A DNA stretch of 64,000 bases from Lumnitzera littorea (GCA_024138015.1 JAMXBB010000009.1:13842561-13906560), one strand, 5' to 3'. Shown: positions 12,901-26,746, numbered from the stretch's first letter. The notes: a model not told the origin generated them from the letters alone. Program-made: numbers and translations.

Positions 12901-13229
12901 TGGTACTTTTTTACGAACATCCAACTCGTTATTTGAATTATGACAATGTCAAATGTAGTACTCAACTAGAAGTTTTATATTTGTCATTCATAATTACTCA
13001 TTTTATATCACCTAAAGGCTCTTAATTGAGTAAACAATTATAGCCAATAGTTAGCCGATACGTGACTTGTCACATTATTAGTCTCTCTCTTCTTTCTTTT
13101 GTTTTTTTTTTTTTTTCTTTCCTCGGCGGTGTGGATCTAAGAGAGCGAAGAGCGGGGAAAGGAAGAATGAAAAAGAGGCGCTCGTGGGCACGAACTCGAT
13201 GAACAGTCCGATTTTTCTTGTTTTGGTTT

Positions 13230-15500
13230 TCTCATAAATTTTTAATTAATTTATATTTTTCCTGGTTCTTTTGGGTTTGACGGCTTTGCTGGCAATTTAG
13301 GTAGGTAGAAGAAGAGTAGTGTTAGTGGAGTAAGGGATAGGGATTGGATTGAAGAAAAAGAGAAGGGACATGATCTATACTAAGAATTAATATAAAAGAT
13401 AGGGTTACGAGGAGAAAGTGATCGAGTTATAGAGAAAAGGTTTATTGATAGTAATATATTACATTAATAGATTAGTATTATATATATACCAATAAAATTC
13501 AAACATATAAATATATAAATAAATATTATTAAAATTTATATAATGTCAATCCATTCATGTGGCATATTATTACAATATGATTAGTACTAAAGAGTTCGCA
13601 TATGCTTTAATCAAGGGGCTAACATAGATTTTCTTTTTTTTTTTTATGTAAAAAGCAATGTACACCTAATAATTGGCAGTAAGGACAATATCACAGTTTA
13701 TCCCTTAATTTTCTTACATTTTATAATCACATATATAAAGTTTTGACTTATCTTATTATAAACTCAATCAAAGATTTAGTTTTCATCGTTTATATTTTAG
13801 TTAACTTCAAATCATTTTGTTGATTTAATTGACATGATTAACTAATCAGGTGATTGCTCATTGTCTTAAAAAGGTCACGTGGCTCCCCAAGACTATGACT
13901 GCCCAACTTATAATTTTGAAATGGTTCGTAACTCATTATTTTGCGCCACAAGAAGGGTGGTCAATGGGCACCTATAAAGGTCATACTAACCCTTGAGGCC
14001 ATAGGTAGCCATCTATTAGATTATTGTATTATTATACAAATGATGTAAATTGAAGTTAACTAGAGAGTAAATAATAATAATTAAATTTTCAATTGAATGT
14101 ATAATTAAACAAGTTAAAATTTCAAATATATACTTATAAAAAGGTAGCAAAATTGAGATGCAAATCTTAATATGGGCCCATTGGCGGTAAATACTCACTT
14201 CACTAATAAATAATGAGCATAGGTAAGGTATTAATGCTAATAATAAAATTTTCAATTAAGTCCGCTTGTTCTAAATTTAAAAGTTGAGGCACTAATTAAT
14301 TTGAATATTCACGCAAAATTCAAGTATGACTTTTGACACCGTCCTTCTTTTAACTTTTTATTAACTATTTTCACATGATGGATCTAGGTCGAATATGAAA
14401 GCATAAATATAAAGTTCATATGGGTTAATAAGTTTTGAAACTTTTAATTAATTAATTATTGTGTTGCATTATATCAATTAGTTCCAAGGGTTTAGCATCA
14501 CTAAAAGTAGGAGCAAAATGAATGGCTTGCAGCAGAAGGTTTAAAGCAAAATATTTTGAGCATGTTATATTTTAACATTCTAACATAAAGAAAACATAAT
14601 TGGTAAAATAGCAATCAATCCTTTCGATTTTAATCTCATAATTCATCGGTTTAGGCGCCTATTGATTTCCATTAATGATAATGATAAATAATACCTTAGA
14701 CAATTTGTCAAAAGAATTTTTTAAGTAATATGGAGATAAAAAAAAATAAAGATTAAGATAACCATGATTAGACAAAAGAATATGAAGACCAATTACTAAA
14801 GGGATAACTTGGCAAAAAATTAAAAGAATAACATCATGAAAAGTGCTATCTTTTTTGGCTGGGCTTGGGCTAATTAGAGTTGTGCAAGTAAACCAACTCA
14901 ACCTATCAATTATATTATTCATATTCTCATGAATGCATTATATAGAATATTTATAAATTATAAATTACATTGTTTATAATATTTATATTTAGCTTTTATT
15001 TACTATAATATTTAAATATCATTTCGTTTTTAAATATATCTATAACATATATATATATATTTGTATCGATGTTTATATACTTTATAAAAATCAAATATAA
15101 AAATTTTTAAAAAATAGAAGAAATAAATTATTTCTTAGACTTATTTAATAATATATCAAACCATATTTATAATTAGCTTTACATAACAATAATGATTCTA
15201 TACATTACAATATTAATATGATGATCAACTTCATTGTATAATTCTTTTGAATATTCCATATAAATTAATATATGAGGTAATTATAGACTATATTTATTAT
15301 TTCTTATTACAAATAGTTAATAATAAACACATATTTACTATATGATATATTGAATAATATACTGTAGTTAATTGAATACGAGCATAATATATAGCAATGC
15401 TTCTATTTTGATGATTGAATTTATTTTAAAATAAAATAAATATAAAATATATTTATGAAAAACTCAATCCTAAAGCCTAAAATANAGTTGACAATGCTCA
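13230..15500. other. AT-rich stretch without a recognisable gene
   Basis: Mostly long A+T runs and TATA-type words. I find no conserved protein, and the open frames at 14016-14255 and 14659-14922 on the - strand are low-complexity. One ambiguous base (n) occurs at 15485, just upstream of the broken WDR55 locus. Exon 1 of WDR55 would be expected here or further left but was not found. Confidence 0.5.
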
Positions 15501-15556
15501 TGAGTGAGTATTCATTTATGTTTTGGTGGCTTTAAGTTCCTGTGATTGGTTATCAG

Positions 15557-15641
15557 GTGGAATACGACACTGCCTCTGTTAGGCATTGGATTCGTTATTT
15601 TGTCCATGAAGGTTGTAATGTATTCGGTGACATTCAAACAG
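15557..15641 (+). pseudogene. Decayed upstream WDR55 exon
   Basis: After a TATCAG acceptor (ends 15556) the sequence resembles the WDR55 segment before the AINRL motif. HTASCRAIRFVHEG-like codons are recognisable around 15566-15612, and GACATTCAAACAGG (about 15629-15642) matches the DVETG region. Small indels break the frame. About 12 codons that should lie between the DVETG region and AINRL are missing, so the frame runs into TAA just after the junction. The assignment rests on remembered WDR55 orthologues. Confidence 0.5.
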
Positions 15642-18600
15642 GGCTGCAATAAATAGATTGGTCAACGTGACAGAGTCTACTATTGCCACTGGAGATGATG
15701 ATGGGTGTGTAAAGGTGCTCATCTTTCTATTGTTTTGTGCTGTTTTTGCAATTCTGCTGTATCTGGTCTTTCACTTTTTCTCAATCTCAATTCTCTGACA
15801 TGATGGCCACTATATTCTTGTAACTAAAATAGCATAATATCAAGGCCTCAAACAGTGCTCTTTTGGGCTCACTTCTTTCTAAGATGAGATTCATCTAACA
15901 AACCCGCTGTTCCTAACACGCAGTTTAAAGTTCTGGGATCCTGTCCTATGTTCCCAAAATTGCAAATAATATACCATTAGAATTTTGGGAAGTCGTGACA
16001 TGATGTCTTACACCCGGTTATGTGAAATAAAAATCATCTATGGGTTGATTTTACTTGTTGTCTAACCATTGCATTTACAACAATGTGTCTGTGTTACAGC
16101 TTCCTGCATTTTCATAAATCATGTTCTATTTCATGTGTAAAATGTATGATATATTAATTTAAGTTGTGACTTTGTTTGTTATTATGGTTTTGTATTTGTT
16201 ATAGATGATGATATAAATACTTTCCGTTTGTCCAGCTAATTGCTCTTCAACGTGATGGTTGATTGGCTCAGAATTTATGTGACAATTTGTAAAATTCAAA
16301 TCGATCTAATCTTTTCTTACTAATCCATTGCAATTCAAACCTTGATTGTAGGTATGGGATACCAGACAGCGTACCTGTTGCAATACGTTTCATGTGCACC
16401 AAGAATACATTTCAGACATGACATTTGCATCTGACTCTATGAAACTGCTGGCAACAAGGTAGTCTTTCTAAATTACCAAGATATCATTGTCTTCATTTAT
16501 TTTATTTATGTATTTTGCACTTAGCTCATTTGTGAAATTCGAAAACTTTATTCATGTTTTAAATTTAACGCTATATAGAGATAATAATTATTAACCTGGC
16601 ACATATCTCTTACCAATATGTGGTTAAGCTTTATACTGCAAGCATAGCATCTTTTGCACGTCTCTGCTCTTGTTACAGAAAGTTTCGACTTTGGGCTTTG
16701 GGGCGAATTTTGTGTTTTTATTGCTATGAAAGACATGATCCTGTGACATTACCTTCAACTATTTATTGGCCCCTGGCAAAGTTCATGTATGAAAGTTTGG
16801 AAAGCCTGTGCCAAGAAAGATAGAAGCTTCATGGGTCAAACCAATGGCAGTTGTTTTCTGGACAATTATGGTTTATATAAGACACTTCTTCTTCTTGTAT
16901 TTTTTATTTTTTGGGTGGGTTTGTTCTCCAAGTGCAAGTTTAATACAAAAGTTAACCAGATCAATTCAACAATCATAAAGAACCAAACTAATCTATTAAA
17001 ATTCTTTCAGTTTCAGATACAACTTATATGTATGTATGTATGTACATAACGTACGTTCGTACGTATGTATGTACATGTATATGTCTTTCTAGGCTTTTGG
17101 GGCATCACATTGAAAATTTCATTTGAATGTTTGTGGATGAAAATTAAAATGTACAAGTTTTTGGAATGTTTTGTGTGAAGATTCATGTTAAAGATATTAT
17201 CTGTGTAGCTTGATGTTCTCTAAATATGCTGACAATTTCAGTTCATATTCTTATTGTTTCTTATTTTCTATGATCCAGTGGAGATGGGACTCTATCCTTG
17301 TGTAATCTTCGAAGTAATAAAGTAAGTTTCTCTTTGATAGAAGTCTTGCAAGATGGCATGGAAATATGTGCTTTATGGAGCTTTTAAGATAACCATCTTA
17401 TTCATTATTATATCTTTGATGTCAATGACAGGTTCAAACACAGTCAGAGTTCTCTGAGGATGAATTATTATCTGTTGTCATTATGAAGGTATTATTGAAT
17501 TTTTTTCCTTCTTTTATCTTTCTCATGAGAGCATTTGTAAAAGGTCGAATGCATGTTCGTTTCATTCATATGTCTGCGACACTGCATTTTGATGCAATCC
17601 TGGAGACATTTGCATCATACATATGTTACCTATTCATACGCAATTGTTTGACATCTTGATATATTACTGACATAAGTATGACAATAGGTATCATTTTTTG
17701 TTATCTTTTTTGCATGATTTTTATGTTCATGATTTTTTTCTATTGACTTATTCATTTTTCAAAGATGAAGCACACAGATATCTGGTTTACATGTTTTCAG
17801 TTGCATGCATATGTGGCCATTCCTCTGGGAGCATAAATGTGATCCTTTAAACCATGTATGTATATAATCTTCAACACTTGGAACTATTATAATCTGGTAT
17901 ATGTGGTTGTCAGAATGGTCGCAAGGTGTTATGCGGAACACAAACTGGAACTCTGTTGCTTTACTCATGGGGATTTTTCAAAGATTGCAGGTATCGACAT
18001 TTTACCGATATTTAACGTTTTGTCAATATCTCTAACACGGTATTCCAATATGAGGCACAAGTCAGCATCTAACTTCTTTTGGAATACAGTGACCGATTTG
18101 TCGATCTTTCACCCAACTCAGTTGATGCATTGTTGAAGGTAGGTGTCATATGATGCTACAGCTTAGTGATTTTATATAGCCAGAAGTTCTTTGTCTAAAC
18201 ATTTTAACTCTGTGTGCATTAGCTGGATGAGGATAGGGTCATTACTGGATCAGAGAATGGAATCATTAGGTGAGTAGTCACAGTAGTCGTGGAGGATATG
18301 TTTTATGCAATCCATACATATAATTCTATATTTGTTTTTTCCTTGTATATTTGCAGAATTATGAATTGATTTTCTTGACTTTTGTGTAGTTTGGTTAACA
18401 TATTACCCAACAAAATAATCCAGCCAATTGGGGAGCATTCAGAATATCCTGTTGAGCGCCTTGGTAAGCAGTACCTCTAATATATATACTCTTTCTTATT
18501 AATTTGGAGGAAATCTTTCTTTTTTTTTTTCAATATTTGGTGTTAAAAAAAATTCTATATAGTTGGTGGTACAAACATCAAGAATCAGGGAAATTTGTTA

Positions 18601-19879
18601 AATTATATGGTGCAAACATTTTCTGAATTCAGGTTTCTTTTATACTTCCATTATCTGAGTCGTCTTTTTGGATTCACATTTTTTTTCCTGTATGCTTCCA
18701 GTATAATTTGTTAATTGAGTTATTGATTTTAGTATCATGTCCTTAGTATTTTGCTTATTTAGCAAAAAGTTTTGTTGATAAATATGCCTTGTCTTGCAGC
18801 TTTTTCTTATAATAAGAAGTTCCTTGGCAGTATATCACATGATCAAACATTGAAGGTGATCTCTCTCCCTCCCTCCCTTCCCCCCACCCACCCAAACAAA
18901 AAAAAACCACAAAACAAACCCCACCAAAACTATCAGTGGGTTATATATAATGCTAATGCTAACGAGATTTCAAAAATATATGATGTCTATATCTAAATTT
19001 AAGTAATAAAATGCACCATTTATGTTCTACAGTCATGATTTATTGGGTATGATCCTAAAGACAGAATTTTGCATCCTCAATAAATGACTGCATACCTGGA
19101 TAGTTTCATTTAAAATTATATAGGTCTTATGGTGTGATGTTGACTCTATTCTTGGTAGTTATTTACTATTATATACTTCTGCCTGTTGATATATATTGTT
19201 TCTTTCTTTCAGCTTTGGGATTTAGATGATTTGTTGCAAGGTTCTGGAGTAGCTCCAAAGAGTAAACCAGATCTATCAGACAGTGACAGTGATGGGATGG
19301 ATGCGGATGATTGCCCACCATCTGGTAAAGGTATTTTGTGTTTTCAGGCTCCTTTTTGTCATAATTTGCTTCCTGCATTCAGGATCAGGATACATTGTCA
19401 TAGGACTAGTTACAAACAGTGACTATCGACTTTTGGTTCTGAGTTCAAAATACTTTTACTCTTGGTGACCACAAAGGCATAACTCTGTATTGTATCCGTA
19501 ACCATGGACATAAAACCCATCGTATTAGCTGGTGTAAGACAGATACATGATGTAATTAAGTATGCTGCTGTCTTGTGTTTACCACCGGTACAAAACTAGA
19601 TTTTCGCCTTTTAGAGACCACTGCAATCAAGGATGTCTACAGGCATGGATGTGAATCTGTTTTTTTTTTTTTTCCATAGAGCACACCTATTGCCTGCAAA
19701 TCCATATATGTGAATGATGTTGCTTGATGCACTGCTATAGGGAATGTGCATATCAATAAGGTTGGAAAAATAAATCATACATGTTTTTATTCCATAATGA
19801 ATTTTCAGGGACCAAGCATAAAAATCCTGGTAAAGCTAGTGGTTTGGACTCTTCGAACAATTTTTTTGCTGATCTATAG
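15642..19879 (+). CDS. WD repeat-containing protein 55 (WDR55), C-terminal 256 residues, 11 exons
   Basis: WDR55 is a nucleolar/nuclear WD40 protein linked to ribosome biogenesis; in plants it is reported to bind DDB1 and act in reproductive development. Exons: 15642-15714, 16352-16458, 17279-17321, 17432-17488, 17914-17990, 18090-18138, 18223-18269, 18390-18463, 18800-18855, 19213-19330, 19809-19879. All internal introns are GT-AG and phases agree throughout. Readable landmarks are AINRLVNVTES, TGDDDGCVK, the WDxR box VWDTRQR (DDB1-binding type), YISDMTFASDSMKLLATSGD, VQTQSEFSEDELLSVVIMK, GTLLLYSWGFFKDCSDRF, LPNKIIQPIGEHSEYPVE, KKFLGSISHDQTLKLWDLDD, an acidic SDSDSDGMDADD tract and the family C-terminus NNFFADL. 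Family members are about 350 residues, so roughly the first 100 are absent; the next exon upstream is decayed. This may be a 5'-truncated copy or a recently broken gene. Confidence 0.92.
17028..17085. repeat. TATG/TACG microsatellite in a WDR55 intron
   Basis: Tetranucleotide repeats of ATGT change phase through a near-palindromic GTACGTTCGTACGTATG core inside the intron between exons 16352-16458 and 17279-17321. The tract may fold into a hairpin; no function is implied. Confidence 0.85.
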
Positions 19880-21686
19880 GTGGATCCTGGTGCACTCTTC
19901 ACGAGTTTTCAATCCTGAGGCATATCCAATGATGGCTCTTATTTCAAGTCTCATTCATTAGAAATGCCGTTCCTACTTGCCTCAAACACCATGGAAATTC
20001 CTAATTTACAGATTTTGTTTATAGTCTTACCTTAGCTATTTAACGGTTGCCTATAGTACGGCTTCTGTTCCTTGTATGTTTTGCCTTTTTTTTCCCTTTG
20101 TTTATTAGAGTATAGCGGCTTTCCGCCCCAAAAGAAGAAAGATCCCATTTTGGAAATAGTTGATGATTTATTACCAGCACCCTTGATGTCTTCTGCAGTT
20201 GCATGTATTCTTCCGGTGGCCATAAATGACCACCCATAGATAGAATTCTTTGCAAACCCCTTCCTGGAAGGGAACTATACTTGAGAAGAGAACAATCTTT
20301 GACGGAATGGTTGGAAGACCATCTTACTTTACACTAATGCACTCGTGTTTGTTTTTATAGTTCCTTAATGTGTTTCAAAATCACATTTTCAGTGGTAGTT
20401 CATACGTGGTTGTAATGGTGTGAAGGGATATGCGAGAGGGCTTCTACACGCTATGCGATTTCTGGTGGTTTCCCCAACAAATGGTAGTCGGACGACCAAT
20501 ATTTTGTCGTGCTTGCATATGGTTACCTTCAAGGCTTAGAATGGATATAGCAACCTGCAGAGCGGAAATCTGTTTATCCAGTCTGAAAGCTCCCACTGGC
20601 ATTCATGGAGTTCTCATTAGAGGAATAAAAGAAAATGGCGACCGAAAAGGTACTTAGAACCTGGAATTGGTGAATCACTCGAGGGAAAATAATAAATTCA
20701 ACATGGTCAGGTTGGAAACAATCTCAATTTTGGAACTTTAGGTTAGTTGATCAAAAAGGATGAAAATAGACCAAACTGACTTGCATGCTTCCCGATTCCG
20801 ACTCAATATTTACTCTAATTCCAATTGGTATCACTCATGGCAAGTTTTAACCACACAGTTCAATGAGTCCAATGAGAACTTCATAACATTTGGCCAACCA
20901 TGCTTGCTAGCTAATAAAGTATGAGCTGCAAATTAGCCTAAAGCAGTACCGACTTGAGATTACGCTTGATATTGTTTCGATTAGAAAAAAGGCAAATTTT
21001 TAAAATCAAAACGAACCTACCGCTGCTAATCTAGCTAGAAATTCAAACTTTTCGGTTAAGCTTAAGCTCAAAGTACACGATACGGCATGGAGCAAGAACA
21101 TCGCAAATGACAAGTGAAAGAACAATAGTATGCCTGCAATGACATAATCCATATACAATTTTTGGGGGTCTACTCTTTTTGGTTGTTGATACATGAAAGA
21201 GAGATGAACTTTAGAACCCATGCCCCTGGGTTCATATATTTAAAGAATCATATTTTGATTCTTAAAATACATGTATGTACAGATGTACAAATATTTACAA
21301 AGGATTGCAAGAAAACCATTTTCTAGCAAGCCATTGTTCTTTGTCGGCGGCGTCAAGCCATGACAGTGGAATAGCATTGTGCAGATGCTGCGAAAGGGCA
21401 TTTCATGCTCTTCCATATTCCTGACTCCAACGAATGACTCTAAAATCTTACAACTGACCACTTGAACTTGACTGAAGATGACCTGCAATAGGATTAACAT
21501 ACAATGAATTTATGGCGCTCACGAGCAGAAGATTATTTACAAACATTAATCATATAGCATCAAGCATAGGGCAGCATTTTTTCATTATTAATTATACCCA
21601 ACATAGCATGGAGCAGTTTTTCTTTTGCCAAAAAGCAACAGTTTGAAAATTAACCGAAGAGCACCAGCAAAAATATTGGTTGTAAA
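19880..21686. other. Intergenic: WDR55 3' flank and RRM-gene 3' flank
   Basis: The first few hundred bases should hold the WDR55 3' UTR. On the - strand around 21300-21490 a TATTGCAG acceptor-like site is followed by moderately GC-rich sequence that could be a spliced 3' UTR exon of the RRM gene. Similar splice-like sites lie near 22640. The open frames at 20032-20255, 20430-20657 and 21006-21221 show no protein I recognise. Confidence 0.35.
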
Positions 21687-22345
21687 TAGGGATGTTCATG
21701 CTTTAGTTCGGTTTGATTTAAGGGCTGAATTGAACCAAACCGTATTTGAACGATTCAATTGAAACACTTAATAGACCAAAGCACTTTTAACGGTTTAGAA
21801 TTTTAAACTGAGCCCCTTCAAATAAGGTTTGGTACAATTCAGTTCAAACCACCTTATGAAAACACCATGTTCTTTTCTATAATACTAATATTCTTTGAAG
21901 TTTTTAAACAACATTGATGTCCAAATTAAGGAACATTATGCAAAAATTAAAACTATATACCAACAACATTGTATCTCACGTGATAGTAAAGGTGTCTAAA
22001 TCTACAAGAAATGAGAGACAATAGTGAAACATAAGGAACGGATTATAGAGATTGAGATTGAAACGAGAGATGATTAAAAAAAAGAAAGGAGAAATAGAAT
22101 AGATTGGAATGTCGACAGGAGTAAGAACTAAAACTATCACTTTTCTTTTTCATATTTTTGAAGAAGTGATTTGATTTGAGTTCAATTGTTTCAGCTTGGC
22201 TTGACAGCTAAAACCAAACCACAAATCATTTGAACCCCTTTTGAATTAAACAACAAACAGAACCAAAATGTAAAACAGTCACATTTTTCAGTTTGGTGCA
22301 GTTCTATATGTTTCTCAATTCGGTTAGGTTTGATGAACAACCATA
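21687..22345. mobile_element. MITE, probably hAT-like, about 660 bp
   Basis: The ends form an imperfect inverted repeat: TAGGGATGTTCAT on the left and TATGGTTGTTCAT read inward from the right (11 of 13 match). The flanking 8-mers (gttgtaaa and gctttaga) agree at 5 of 8 positions, which could be an old target-site duplication. Subterminal TTCGGTTTGA-type words occur at both ends in opposite orientation. There is no coding capacity. It lies downstream of the RRM gene stop codon, possibly inside a 3' UTR intron. Confidence 0.5.
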
Positions 22346-22750
22346 GCTTTAGACAAAAACGTTCAAGTGAGCAGGAAATAGGGAAAGGAGGAAGTAGATA
22401 AAAATTGAAAACCATTTTTTGAACTGCAAAACAGCCAAAAAATTATTGTGTCTATTAAGCTGAAGTCACTTAACATTTGCTCCCTTTGTCTTTCTTACTT
22501 GACCAATCTAATAAATAAAAACTAAATGGATGCTTTCCGATTACCTTTAGAATGCAAATATGACAACTTGCAAGGCTAGATTTGAAGCCTGCCACTTCAG
22601 TGGCAATGCTGCTGCTCTTAGTCCTGCTGCAAACTAAAGATTACCTGCAAATTCCACCTACAATAAAAAACCTGATTGAAGAGCTTTTGATTTGCATAAA
22701 AACTTGAGTAAGCCTGGAAAAGTAACCTGATGAAACAGAAGTGCTACAGC

Positions 22751-25700
22751 TCAACCAGCTGTATGATCAGAACCACCCGTGAATCGAGGAGATTGAGTGT
22801 TCACTCGAATCTGTCCTTGTCCTGGAGCAGGTAATCCCATACCTGAAAGGATATAACAATAGATGGATGACTGGATTAGGACAGGAGCAAGAAACAATTA
22901 GAACAACAGCCAATTCCAGAATAATAGCATTACAACTGAATTTGCATATGACAAGAATCATCTATCAACAAAGTCAAGCTCTGACATTTAACCCAAGAAA
23001 GATTGCAAGACTAACATAGCCACAAAAGTGACAAAACAGAAGCTCAGCCTAAGAATGGCCCATTATTAGATGATTTCTCTCTCTTCCACACACCCCATCC
23101 CCCATCCTCCTCTCTCCAATCTCCTTATGTTAAAACAAATTCACTGCATGACACACTTGAACCATCATAATATTCAGTAATCCAATATTTTAAAAAAACT
23201 TCAGAAATCAGTCAGCATATGAATGGAAAAATGTGCATCTGAGTTATTCTGAACAGTAGGTTGAGAAGATTGTTAGAAACAAATTTTGTCTTCTGCATAC
23301 CAGGGAAAAGCAGCAGTAAAAACTAGGCAGGCGTTCCATCTTAAAGAGCAGAAGAGATAAAACAAATCCAAAAGAACAGTCACATAAGAAATTCAATAGA
23401 TAAACAGTCAAAACATCAAATGAAAACATGCCGTTGCATAAGTGGGAGGTTATTTGTCAATAGTCTCGAACAACTTTCATATATAAATGGGAGGAAAACT
23501 CTTGATTCTGGCCTAGGATTTGTGCCTTTAATTGAGCACTAATTAATGATCTTATATTCTAATGATAAAGTTTAGTTACATAAGATGCATCTATTAATCC
23601 TTCAACAAAAATCCAACAACTTTTGCATGAACTTTAAGCAAATGAATGCTGGAATGTTGCATGCGAAAACTTTTAAACCAATAAGGATATTGCCTGCAGG
23701 ATAAGGTGCCTGGATGGTGGGCAGTGCAGCTGCTGTTCCTCCACTGATGTTAGATGCCCCCATTTGCGCAGCATGCTGCCCTGGCATGCCATAACTTTGG
23801 AGCATTGTATGTCCATGACCACCTGGATGAGCATGGCCTGATTGTCCAAATGGATAGGAACCAGTGTTATTTGTCCCAGGAGCTCCATATACCTGAAGGT
23901 ATTGTTGAGCCCAGTAAGGACCATAAACACCCTGCAAACAACCAAAACGATGCTAGTTACATCATGGACAAATTGATGGTCTGGCTTCAGTGCTTCAATT
24001 GATTAAAAGTTATTTGAAGGATTGACCTGTGGGTAGAAATATTCAGGTCCATATGTAGAGTACCTGCATAAGAAAGTGATTGATTACCTTCAGATCATCT
24101 AGACACATGAGGGTATTACATTTGACAAGAAAACTTTTCCGGTTATGCAATTTGTTGGAGATCGCATCAAATTGACCACTAATTCAATAAGCCGTCCTTC
24201 ATACTGCAATGGGCCAGAAAAAGAATATGAATGAATCTGGTGGTCTTTGAAAAAACAACTCACTGAGTTTTCTTTAACATGTAGTGGCCCTTATTTTCCT
24301 ACACATTCTTTTTGTATAAAATGGGGTAGCATTTTTCAACCAAGTATGTGAAGGGAAATAAACATAAAAGTGGGAGAAAGGGAATGGAATCTATTTCCAT
24401 AATGCACTTATCCTCACCCTAAAGAAAGAAGCAGGTTCCAGGAAGTCAATCACAAGTTTCACCAGTCATTCAACTTTCAATTTAGCCACATAATGGTTGG
24501 GAGTTTTTGAAGACAGCATACACCATTTGAAAATTGTGCCTAGGGTAATACTTACAAGTGTAACGCAACAGAATCACCACAAATCCATACATGACTGTAC
24601 ACAGTACTATCTGTTTACGTTTAATTCAACTGACCCTCAAAGGTTTTTAGGAACTCTGGCAATAAATTTCAACATCCCATGCTTTGTCAACAGAGTCTAT
24701 AAACAATGATTAGGGTATTCTGCAGATTTCAGCATCTAAACATCATTAAAGACCTACCATATCAAACTCCTATCATTTATGAACAAAATCCTTGCTCCTA
24801 AGACAAGGAGAAAAATTGTCATAAAAAAAATAAATGGTAGCTAAAGTTACTGCTTACCCATATTGAGGGAAGGTAAGCCCTGGTTGGTACCCATAAGTAG
24901 CTTGCGGATGATAGACTGGACTTGTGACAAATGCACCCCTAGGGGCCTGCATGCTTCCAATTAGAGGTGTTACTGGTCTGAATCGGCCTATAAAAAGAAA
25001 AGACATATAATGGACCCATGTGAAAGAACAGCCAAACAAACTTAAAATCTGTGAAAGTATAGCAAAGACAAAAATCATGACACCTAGGTAAAAGTAGAAA
25101 TTCCGGTCAGCATAAAGGCAAAACTGAGGTAACATCCAGCTCTTTTAAGGAAGAGAATAGGGAAAAAAAAATCTCATCTCTTGCATAATACTTTCATACA
25201 TGCACTTAAACAGATATGATATAACACTCCAGATATATAACACTCCGGCTATATAGAAATCATGACAGACTAAAAGTTCTAAGTATGGTCTGAAAATTAA
25301 GCCAATCACTCAAGTTTTTTGCTTGCAAAGCTGCTGCTTAAAGGGTCATCTTGTTGTGTTTCAAGTGCATTTCATCACTAACTGGCAAAATGCTTTTATA
25401 GCATGTTATTTGTTAACACATCCTAGTGGGTGAACATCAACAGAGATGATTCGACAGAATCAGTTTAATAGAGAAAACCAAAAGTACAACACTCCAAGTC
25501 CTGTACTCCAGAAAGATCTCGCATCCATCTATATGTATGCACATTGAGGTGACAAAGGTGGAGTCAACAAAATATTTAACTTATAAAATTCAATGTATGC
25601 TATCCAAATTTGTATATTGAACTGAGCCTTAATGCATTCCCAGACCAACCATCTCTTTCATCTACAGTCCATCATGCATATATGACAACACCACGAGGAC

Positions 25701-26192
25701 ATACCATAAGGAACAGATGGCCGAGGCCGTCCAAGAGCAGCCAAATTACAGTTAGCCCTCCTACCATCTATAACTGGACTTGGATTTTCGCAAGCCCTCC
25801 TTGCAGATTCGGGATCGTAGAATGTAACCTGACCTCCATATAAATCCAATACAAGCATAACCACATCACAGCTGTAGTCAATAGCACTATATAGGTGAGG
25901 TATTACATGAGACCTCTCAAAACACAAAAACTCAATAATAATAAATCGCACTCAACATTTCCATCTCAATAGATGTAGACAAGCTAGTACTTACAAAACC
26001 GTAGCCCTTTGACCGGCCAGTGTTCTTATCAGTGATTACAACTGCTTCAATGATGTCTCCAAACTGTTCGAAATATCGGCGCAAAGTCTCACTGTTAGTC
26101 TCCCATGCTAATCCACCCACAAACACCTTAAGATAAGTTGTGTCCCCAAGTCCAATAAATGGGGAACCCGGAATCGTTTGCTGATATGCCAT
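22751..26192 (-). CDS. Single-RRM RNA-binding protein (ARP1 / RBM24-38-like), 272 aa, 6 exons
   Basis: A cytosolic or nuclear RNA-binding protein with one N-terminal RRM and a long Gly/Pro/Tyr/Gln-rich tail. Exons in transcript order: 26192-25995, 25828-25705, 24987-24858, 24063-24027, 23931-23694, 22842-22751; phases agree to the TGA. The start is the MAYQQTIPGSP methionine, the usual start of this plant family. RNP2 is KVFVGGL (residues 22-28) and RNP1 is KGYGFVTF (62-69), the latter split by intron 1. After the RRM comes RRANCNLAALGRPRP, the family linker, then SMQAPRGAF, YGYQPGLTFPQYG and PYPAGMGLPAPGQ; the protein ends in GSDHTAG. Intron 5 has a GC donor (CAG|GCAATA), the only choice that keeps phase into the last exon. 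Arabidopsis ARP1 is ABA-regulated; that role is not shown here. Poly-purine and G-rich sequence lies upstream. Confidence 0.95.
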
Positions 26193-26329
26193 TGAGGAAT
26201 TTCATTAAACACCTAGAGTACAATCTCAAATGACCCAAACCCACTTGAAATTGACACAAACCCAAACAACCCTAACCTCTTTCATCATCAAACAGAATAC
26301 ATATTCACGGTAAGACAACACAAGAGATT

Positions 26330-26338
26330 AAACCCTAA
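26330..26338 (+). promoter_or_regulatory. Telo-box (AAACCCTAA) upstream of the RRM gene
   Basis: AAACCCTAA lies about 140 bp upstream of the RRM gene ATG. Further ACCCTA words occur at about 26269 and 26485. Telo-boxes are common in promoters and 5' UTRs of plant genes for translation and RNA metabolism. Whether it is active here is inference. Confidence 0.45.
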
Positions 26339-26746
26339 TATCCACGACAACTCTATAAAATCGAATAAACAACCTTAAATCTAGCAATTTAAAGTACAAA
26401 CAAGCAGCTAGTAACTAACTAAATTACAGACCCCAAATAATCCAACACACCTAAAGGAAGAGCAGTAAAGAACAAAAACAGAAACCCTAGCACAGTAAAA
26501 GAAAAACAGAAATGGGTATATACAAATAGAGAATATTGATTTGCTTTATTAAAAAAGAAGGAAGTTTTAAGCTAAATTGGGTCAAAAGAAGAAAAGGGTA
26601 TGGAACAATTCACTCGAGTAGGACATGTTGTGAAAAAAGGTCGAAACTTTCAGAATGTTTAAAGCGAAATTCACAAAAACAGTTATCAGAACTGTACACA
26701 TGTATTATTTGTGTGTTATTGAATAAGAAAACAATAAGGTGGAGTC

